64,000 nt of DNA from assembly GCA_963576725.1 (NCBI GenBank), contig OY755247.1, positions 18,354,526 through 18,418,525 of the forward strand, written 5' to 3'. Source of the DNA: Azorinus chamasolen. Lineage: Eukaryota; Mollusca; Bivalvia; Cardiida; Solecurtidae. Positions 58,310 to 64,000 of this stretch are shown one piece after another. Every line of letters begins with the position of its first letter. Position 1 is the stretch's first letter. A program made the position numbers and the translations under genes. Below the pieces are notes generated by a model, which had not been told where the DNA came from, did not search any database, and saw only the letters and a list, made by a program, of their open reading frames with translations.

Positions 58310-58562
58310 TTAATCCTTTCCTCAATTAATATTCATGAAAGTATTTATGACATCATGAATATCAATTAGATTAATTTTCAAAATGGCATATAAACGTGGA
58401 TTTGTTGCCATTGCAGATGCTACACAATCAGATCTACATGTATATTATTCCATAAACAAACAGAGCAGACCCTGATCAGACGGCTCCTGTAGGAGCCGTC
58501 TGATCTGGGTCTTCTCTGTTTGCAAAGGCGTAGAAAGGTGAATTTATGAAGTAAATGGTTAA
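58310..58562 (+). mobile_element. Hairpin element, family B2, complete
   Basis: TTAATCCTTTCCTCAATT to AAGTAAATGGTTAA. Stem intact with GGCTCCTGTAGGAGCC. Confidence 0.9.
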
Positions 58563-58735
58563 TTACTTAAAATGGTTATAATAGCATATGAACACAGAAA
58601 TACAATGGAAGAAGCTGTTGAATATGATCTCTATTATTCCACAAGCAAACAGAACAGAACCTGGCTCCAACAGGAGCCATCTCATCTGTGACTACTCTGT
58701 TTGTAAAGGCCTACCGTACTTATGTATTAAATAGT
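58563..58735 (+). mobile_element. Family B2, partial
   Basis: AAATGGTTATAATAGCATAT through GGCTCCAACAGGAGCC to CTTATGTATTAAAT. Confidence 0.65.
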
Positions 58736-58890
58736 TCCTGGAATGGAATCTGTAATTTGTGATTGGGTGTTTGTAATGTATACTAGAGGAAGGCCTAAAG
58801 TATTGAAAATGATACATTTAAGTTGAAAAGTATACTTTATCTCAATGATACTCATCATAGAGATTTGATGACATCAACCAACAAAGGGCA

Positions 58891-59125
58891 TTAACCCTTT
58901 CCCTGTTCTATCTTTATTCCAAATTTCAATACCTACTGAATATTCATTGACAAAATAGTTATAATGAAAGATGGAAAGTTGAACACTGTAGCCATTTTAG
59001 AAATTAAAGAAACAAACCTACCAAATTCCATTAGCAAACAGCAGACCCTGACCGGATTGCTCTGATAGGAGCCGTCTGATCTGGGTCTACATGTGAAAAA
59101 GCATTTATATGAAGGAAAGAGTTAC
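58891..59125 (+). mobile_element. Family B1, stem foot lost
   Basis: TTAACCCTTTCCCTG to GAAGGAAAGAGTTA. TTTGCAAATG at the right stem foot is missing. Confidence 0.82.
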
Positions 59126-59175
59126 TCCATGAATATTCATTTAAGAAAATAATGTATGTATAAATATTAATTTGC

Positions 59176-59399
59176 TTAACCCATTACCTCATAGGCTATT
59201 TTTAGATACAACCACGTTGAATGAATCTACCGTAAAGGAGCATTAACTAGAGAAAAGGAAAATTTTAGAGTTTTGTAGTTTGAAACCATTATGATAAATA
59301 GAGCAGAGCAGAGCAGATTCTGATCAGATGACTCCTGCAGAAGCCATCTGATCTGGGTCTACTCTGATTGCAAAGGCATATCTATAGAGTTAGGTTTAA
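59176..59399 (+). mobile_element. Chimera: A left half joined to B right half
   Basis: TTAACCCATTACCTCATAGG and the whole A left arm run to GATAAATAGAGC. From there AGAGCAGATTCTGATCAG is B hairpin and arm, ending AGTTAGGTTTAA. The joint lies at AGAGC, present in both families. Confidence 0.85.
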
Positions 59400-59590
59400 C
59401 TCTTTGCCTTATTATAAGTTATACAAACCCTTTCTCATGCCTTTGTAAACAGGGTAAACCCAGATTAGATAGCTCTTGTAGAAGCTGTCTGATCAAGGTC
59501 TGCTCTGTTTTCTTATGGAATTACATAGATTGGCCAAAAATTCCTGATGTAATTATTTGCTACACGAGTATTCGTGGAGGAACGGGTTAA
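59396..59590 (-). mobile_element. Family B2, shortened long arm
   Basis: TTAACTCTTTGCCTT to GAGGAACGGGTTAA. Stem AGCTCTTGTAGAAGCTG. Confidence 0.78.
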
Positions 59591-59594
59591 AGGG

Positions 59595-59835
59595 TTAACC
59601 CTTTCTATGTTTAATGAATATCTGTTCATGAATATTTATAGCTGAAATTTTATAATGGCATAATTATGAGAACATGAATTTATGGTTTTGGTAGAAACTG
59701 CAGAGTCAGCTCTATTATAATTTCATTAGCAAACAGAGTAGACCATAATCAGATGGCTGCTATAGGAGCCATTTGATCTAGGTCTACTCTGTTTGCAAAG
59801 GTGTGAAAAAGCGTTTGTATGAAGGGAAGGGTTAA
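59595..59835 (+). mobile_element. Hairpin element, family B2
   Basis: TTAACCCTTTCTATG to GAAGGGAAGGGTTAA. Stem GGCTGCTATAGGAGCC. Confidence 0.88.
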
Positions 59836-59857
59836 AGGTCAACAGTTGGTTACATGT

Positions 59858-59877
59858 ACATTAGAGAGGTTTTACTG
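59858..59877 (+). mobile_element. Family E right-end fragment
   Basis: ATTAGAGAGGTTTTACTG. Confidence 0.4.
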
Positions 59878-59950
59878 TTTTTTTTCTTAGATATTTCTTC
59901 GACTGTGATAAGCTATTCATACACCTATTCCATTTATACATGTAGTTAGT

Positions 59951-60180
59951 TTAACCTTTTCTTCCATAGTCTATTTTTAGACACAACGTCTTTGAATCAA
60001 TCTACCGAAAAGGAGCATTTACTAGAGAAAAGGAAAAGTTTAGAATTGTGTAGTTTTGAAACCATTGTGATAAATAGAGCATTTGCTCCAATAGGAGCAA
60101 ATGCTCTATTTATCACAATGGTTTAATAAAGTGACTTTTACAGAGGCGTAGACAAGTGTATTTATGGAGGAAAGGGTTAA
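59951..60180 (+). mobile_element. Hairpin element, family A
   Basis: TTAACCTTTTCTTCCATAG to GAGGAAAGGGTTAA. Centre TTTGCTCCAATAGGAGCAAA. Confidence 0.9.
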
Positions 60181-60467
60181 ATGCATCGCGGAATAAAAAT
60201 GTTTTATGTATTGTTCCATAATATGTATGTTTGGTCTAAAAGATATCTATTTTGTTGATATATATGTATTTTAGTACAATAATTTATTATTAGAATAAAC
60301 AAGGCTTTAAGTGCTTGAAAGTTTTTTCTTGTTGCATGGTACTTGGAGGCAATATAATATGAACCAGTGACATCTTATCTGGTACTCTGTGTATGCTATG
60401 ACTATAAACAGTACAGAATGTGATAATGCTGCCCTTACAATGCATTTGCTGGTGTAGGCTTGCAGTG
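60181..60467. other. No recognisable feature
   Basis: AT-rich; nothing supported. Confidence 0.4.
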
Positions 60468-60725
60468 GTAACCCTTTACTCCATAAATATGCATTTCTAC
60501 ACCTTTTCAAACAGAGTATACCCAGATTATACGGCTCCTGTAGGCTCCATCTGATCAGGGTCTGCTCTGTTTGCTTATGGTATAGTATAGGACTATAGGT
60601 ATGATTCTACAGTTTCTGCCATAGACATAAATTCCTGTGTCCATGTACTATTATAACAAATTGATTTAATTAATATGCATGAGGTCATTATTTCTTAAAT
60701 GAATACTCATGGAGGAAAGGGTTAA
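60468..60725 (-). mobile_element. Hairpin element, family B2
   Basis: GTAACCCTTTACTCC to GAGGAAAGGGTTAA. Apex GGCTCCTGTAGGCTCC, one arm damaged. Confidence 0.82.
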
Positions 60726-60840
60726 ATACACCATGGCCCCTTTTTATCCATGTAGTGGCTCAGATATACTTTCTAAGATATACTTTCTTTCAATAGTTAT
60801 CCAACAAGGGAGTAGCATTTCATATGTATTCTTGTAACTG

Positions 60841-61096
60841 TTAACCCTTCGCTTGCTATTCACGTCAATATACCTACCTGTAAACAGTGAAGACCCAGAT
60901 GAGACAGCTCCTGCAGGAGCTGTCTCATCAGGGTCTGCACTATTTACAAGTTGATTGTGCAACCAGTGCACTCCACAGCAGTGATTTCACAGCGAAATAC
61001 TTGTACACAGTGAAGATATACATGTATGTAATTATACAACAGGGCATGGGTAAAGAAGGAGAAATGTATTTTAAAATTCAGCAAGAGAAGGGTTAA
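60841..61096 (+). mobile_element. Hairpin element, family C, complete
   Basis: TTAACCCTTCGCTTGC to GAGAAGGGTTAA. Differs from the 5587 copy by only a few bases, such as an extra ACATGT near 61021. Confidence 0.9.
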
Positions 61097-61186
61097 TATA
61101 TTTCTTACTTGTTTATGATGTTTGTATTGACAATGACATAATAATACCATACCAGTGTGTAAATCACCATTGATATTATTATAAAC

Positions 61187-61412
61187 TTAACCCTTTACTC
61201 CATAAATACGCCTGTCTACGTCTTTGCAAACAGAGTAGACCCAGATCAGAATCAGGGTCTGCTCTGTTTGCTTTTGAAATAATATAGATATGAATTTACA
61301 GTTTCAGCCATGGCCAAATATTCTTGTGTTCATGTGCCATTATAAAAGTTAATCTGATTATTTCTTCATGATGTCATTATTTCTAACATCATGAATATTC
61401 ATAAAGGGTCAA
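61187..61412 (-). mobile_element. Family B2, stem centre lost
   Basis: TTAACCCTTTACTCC to TCATAAAGGGTCAA. The stem is GACCCAGATCAGAATCAGGG only. Confidence 0.8.
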
Positions 61413-61506
61413 GGAACTGCCCATATTACTGGTCAGTATTTGGACTCCCAATCTCCCAATTTGACTTCCCACTGGTTTGTAAAGGTCAACAAATAAATAG
61501 GGACAA

Positions 61507-61716
61507 TTAACTCATTCCCTCCTACTGACGCATTTTGACGCCTCTGTAAAAGTTGCTTTTTGAAAGCATTGTGATAAATAAAGCATTTATATTTATAGCA
61601 ATGGTTTCAAAACTACACAATTCTAAAGTTTTCCTTTTTCTCAAGTAAATGCTCCTTTTCGGTAGATGTATTCAAAGAGGTTGGGTCTAAAAATAGCCTA
61701 GGAGAGAATGAATTAA
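61507..61716 (-). mobile_element. Family A, stem centre lost
   Basis: TTAACTCATTCCCTCC to GAGAGAATGAATTAA. AAAGCATTTATATTTATAGC replaces the palindrome centre. Confidence 0.8.
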
Positions 61717-62047
61717 ATTCAGCACTATTTGCATAAATTTGTTTGTCTGAATACTTAGGATAATTAAGGTATAATCTCGATACATTTTCTGTACAGAAAC
61801 ACTTTCATTACGATTAATCTTTGTAATATTTTCATTTTTTATATTTCTTTGGTGATTATTTATTACATTTCTTAAAATTGTGCAATCAGATATAGAATAG
61901 AATGCCATACAAACATTAATAGTTGTTTTGTTTAGAAACCAGAGAAATTTAGAATCATCCAAGATTGTATAGAAGATAGCTTGGTTTACAGATACAGTGT
62001 GTTGTTTATATGAACTTGTTTGTAGATATTGCTAAAGCAGATATTAC
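61717..62047. other. M-family arm, otherwise nothing
   Basis: GCACTATTTGCATAAATTTG then TTTGTCTGAATACTTAGG at about 61722-61765 is the right arm of an M element. The rest shows no feature. Confidence 0.4.
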
Positions 62048-62275
62048 TTAACACATGACCCCTTAGTGACGCATTTTTGCGCCTCTATAAAACTCACATT
62101 TTGAAACCATTGTGATAAATAGAGCATTTGCTCCTATAGGATGTTTTTGTATTGGAAGAAACTGTTATGATTTCAAAAGCAAATAAAGTCGACCCTGAAC
62201 AGAAGTCTCCTACAGGATCTGGGGCTACTCTGTTTGTGAGGCATGAAAAAGCATTTATATGAGAGAAAGGGTTAA
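62048..62275 (-). mobile_element. Chimera: A half-hairpin joined to B2
   Basis: TTAACACATGACCCCTTAGT and the A arm run to the apex ATTTGCTCCTATAGGATG. There the sequence becomes B2 (TTTTTGTATTGGAAGAAACT), with its stem and short arm ending AGAGAAAGGGTTAA. Confidence 0.8.
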
Positions 62276-62325
62276 CCTCATAGATATGTCCTTTAACACT
62301 TGTAAACAGAGCAGATCCAGATCAG
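62272..62325 (-). mobile_element. Family B2 left fragment
   Basis: TTAACCTCATAGATATGTCC and AAACAGAGCAGATCCAGATC, then lost. Confidence 0.55.
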
Positions 62326-62788
62326 GTGTCTAGGATATTGCAGAATGAACAAAGATAAATTCCATGACTCCATTCTTATCATTCTTACACTTAGCATTCA
62401 TGACTTAGGTATATTTCAAGTGTGAATTTACTTAAATATTGCAGTGAACACCGTGCAGCAATGGAAATGGCAATTTTTGTGTCACCTGTCGAGGTGCAGT
62501 GTGTCATTTAGGGATCACTTTTCCGTTATCTGTCGTCTGTCTGTCCATCTGTCTTTCACATTTGTCTTCCTCTCATTGAGGACCAATGATGTAACTAGGG
62601 TTCATCACTCTGCATGCAAATATTTCTGAGTTATTCCCCTTTGTTCTGATTTTTGCACTCCGGCATATTAACAGTTTTTGTGTCAGCTGCGAACACTTTT
62701 GTTTTTCTGTATTTATATCATATTTCTGCTATTTTTGCTGTCTAAAATAGTGCTTACGGTAATTTTTTGAGTACTTTTTTATTATTTC
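62326..62788. other. Possible pearl-like fragment
   Basis: CACCTGTCGAGGTGCAGTG forms a small hairpin near 62480, and CTGTCGTCTGTCTGTCC follows near 62530. This resembles the ends of pearl-like elements, but no tandem unit is present. Confidence 0.35.
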
Positions 62789-62879
62789 AATAGAAATAAT
62801 TGCCTATATTAAAAAAAAGTATGGTTATAATTATTAATTATAACCATACTTTTTTTTAATATAGGCAATTATTTCTATT
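62789..62879. repeat. Perfect 91-bp palindrome
   Basis: AATAGAAATAATTGCCTATA to its exact complement, centred on a single T at 62834. AT-rich, with A8 and T8 runs in the arms. No flanking element ends. Confidence 0.9.
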
Positions 62880-62891
62880 TATTATACATGT

Positions 62892-63004
62892 TTAACCCGT
62901 ACCTCATTAAAATTTATTGTGACCTTTTACAGAAGCAGTCTGATCGAGTTCTATTCTCTTTGCAAAAGTTCTAAAAGGCATATCTATAAAGTAAAGAGTT
63001 GATG
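62892..63004 (+). mobile_element. Family B, small remnant
   Basis: TTAACCCGTACCTCATTAAA, half a stem (GAAGCAGTCTGATCGAG), and a right end TAAAGTAAAGAGTTGA. Confidence 0.55.
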
Positions 63005-63125
63005 AATAATACATAATGTTCTATCATCACTCATCACTGTCTTCAGTTGTCAGAAATGTTGATTACTAGACCTAGACTTGATTTACCATTTCTGTTCTGA
63101 ACAATGTGTAATCTGCTACAGATTC

Positions 63126-63212
63126 TCAACCCTTCACATGATATTCCTGTAAGAAATAACAACCTCATGAGTATGAATTAAATGAATTTTAATAATGGCA
63201 TTTGAATACAGG
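63126..63212 (+). mobile_element. Family B2 left arm, cut by I
   Basis: TCAACCCTTCACATGATATT to GGCATTTGAATACAGGAC. Confidence 0.65.
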
Positions 63213-63416
63213 ACTCTAAAGTAATGCTGAAAGGTCCTGTAGGAGCTTTCATCATTACTTTAGACCTGCATTAAGTTGTCACATGGGTTTCTAGATATGC
63301 ATAGTGATACATTTTAGAGCAATTCTTGATTGTAAATTTTGGAAGGACTGAACTTTTTGTTTGAGTTATACCAAAGTTTGAGTTATCCGAGTTCGAGTTA
63401 TTGAGGTTCCACTGTA
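63213..63416 (+). mobile_element. Hairpin element, family I
   Basis: TCTAAAGTAATGCTGAAAGG, centre AAGGTCCTGTAGGAGCTTT, right end GTTCGAGTTATTGAGG then TTCCACTGTA. Confidence 0.75.
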
Positions 63417-63646
63417 TATCAAAATATGAACAATCTGTATATGTTACTTGTTTGTAATAACCACCTATAAATGGGTTCTTGGCCTGTACAATCATTGCTG
63501 CTCCCTGGCCCACACTCATCCATGTCCAAGCAATAAAAAAGCTTTCACCAGATAAAAACTATTGCCTTCTTTGTCTTCGTCTCATTGCACACAAAGTAAT
63601 TTTTTCATCTACACATATTTTTGTCTCCTACAAGAAGTTTTCCCCA
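63417..63646. other. No recognisable feature
   Basis: Nothing supported between the I and E elements. Confidence 0.4.
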
Positions 63647-63854
63647 TACAGTAAAACCTTTCTATAGCAGCCACTAAATTATATCAAGTATTTTGTGTTA
63701 AAAGCAGGTGGCTGCTTAAAGCAAGGTGAAAGTAAAACAGAATGCTCCTATAGGAGCATTCTGTTTTACTTTCACCTTACTTTAAGCAGCCACCTGCCCT
63801 GAATACCAACTAATTACCACAATTTAGTGGCCATTATAGAGAGGTTTTTCTGTA
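63647..63854 (+). mobile_element. Hairpin element, family E, complete
   Basis: TACAGTAAAACCTTTCTATA to GAGAGGTTTTTCTGTA with a nearly perfect long stem and the centre AATGCTCCTATAGGAGCATT. Confidence 0.88.
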
Positions 63855-63867
63855 ATTCTATTCAAAT

Positions 63868-63957
63868 ACAGATGCCTAACTTTTCGGCGTCTCATCTGGA
63901 TCCAAACTGTTAGTATAGGATGTCACAAAATTGCTGCTAGCATGCAAAGATGCAGAT
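63868..63957 (+). mobile_element. Family D, right half
   Basis: CGGCGTCTCATCTGGATCCA then GCTGCTAGCATGCAAAGATG. Confidence 0.65.
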
Positions 63958-63962
63958 TCTCC

Positions 63963-64000
63963 TTAACCCATTACCTCATAGGCTATTTTTAGATCCAACC
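63963..64000 (+). mobile_element. Family A, cut by the window end
   Basis: TTAACCCATTACCTCATAGG and the start of the long arm. Confidence 0.85.

Noticed and set aside
2569..62275. Regular repeats that might be a CRISPR array
   Set aside because: Copies are dispersed, in both orientations, with inverted ends and target duplications; no constant spacer length. The genome is eukaryotic.
2820..63966. AACCC/GGGTT motifs as interstitial telomere repeats
   Set aside because: They are single CCC/GGG ends next to TTAA of hairpin elements, not tandem TTAGGG units.

Overview
This window is eukaryotic, AT-rich and intron-rich, and is crowded with mobile DNA. The source is probably a bivalve mollusc. 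That is inference from the repeat types: pearl-like elements (tandem ~160-bp units, a microsatellite and a terminal hairpin), tRNA-derived SINEs and decayed LINEs. Nothing bacterial is present: no operons, ribosome-binding sites or CRISPR. No species can be named from sequence alone.

One host gene is well supported. It is a nine-coding-exon kelch-repeat gene on the + strand, coding from 37894 to 57900. All splice sites are GT-AG and all phases match. The product is 695 residues: five kelch blades, then a sixth blade split by a hydrophilic insert of about 350 residues encoded mostly by exon 8. Exon 4 ends in four perfect tandem copies of a 65-bp unit that carries the splice donor. The rest of the window is intergenic or intronic repeat.

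The dominant content is roughly 150 hairpin-forming non-autonomous elements (MITE-like). I name the families by letter. TTAA-flanked (piggyBac-like termini, TTAA-CCC...GGG-TTAA): A (hairpin arm starts GAAACCATTGTGATAAATAG), B (arm GCAAACAGAGCAGACC; subtypes B1 and B2 differ in the long arm), C (arm GTAAATAGTGAAGACC), D (arm CAAACAGTTTGGATCC), O. TA-flanked (pogo/Tc1-like termini, TA-CAGTAAAACC and similar): E, F, I, J, K, sharing a hairpin arm CAGGTGGCTGCTTAA. Others: G (arm CTTTAGAATCGTCTC, probable 6-bp target duplication), H (CGAGGGCTTGGTGC), M, P (TA-flanked, ~55-bp inverted repeats). For A, strand + means the arm with GGCTATTTTTAGACCC comes first. For B, + means the long arm comes first.

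Layout: 1-1830 tandem array; 1970-9320 hairpin elements; 9437-10310 pearl-like element; 10.9-13.4 kb hairpin elements and a decayed reverse transcriptase piece; 13375-17520 a LINE inserted in a G element; 18-37.8 kb hairpin elements, SINEs and LINE fragments, much of it nested; 37836-57900 the kelch gene with introns packed with the same elements; 58-64 kb more of them. Different TTAA- and TA-flanked families share the palindromic centre GCTCC-N4-GGAGC, and families B and C keep two mismatches at matching places in the stem. That hairpin system is the most unusual thing here. I mapped its nesting, chimeras and target duplications by eye, so element edges are approximate to a few bases unless a target duplication is stated.
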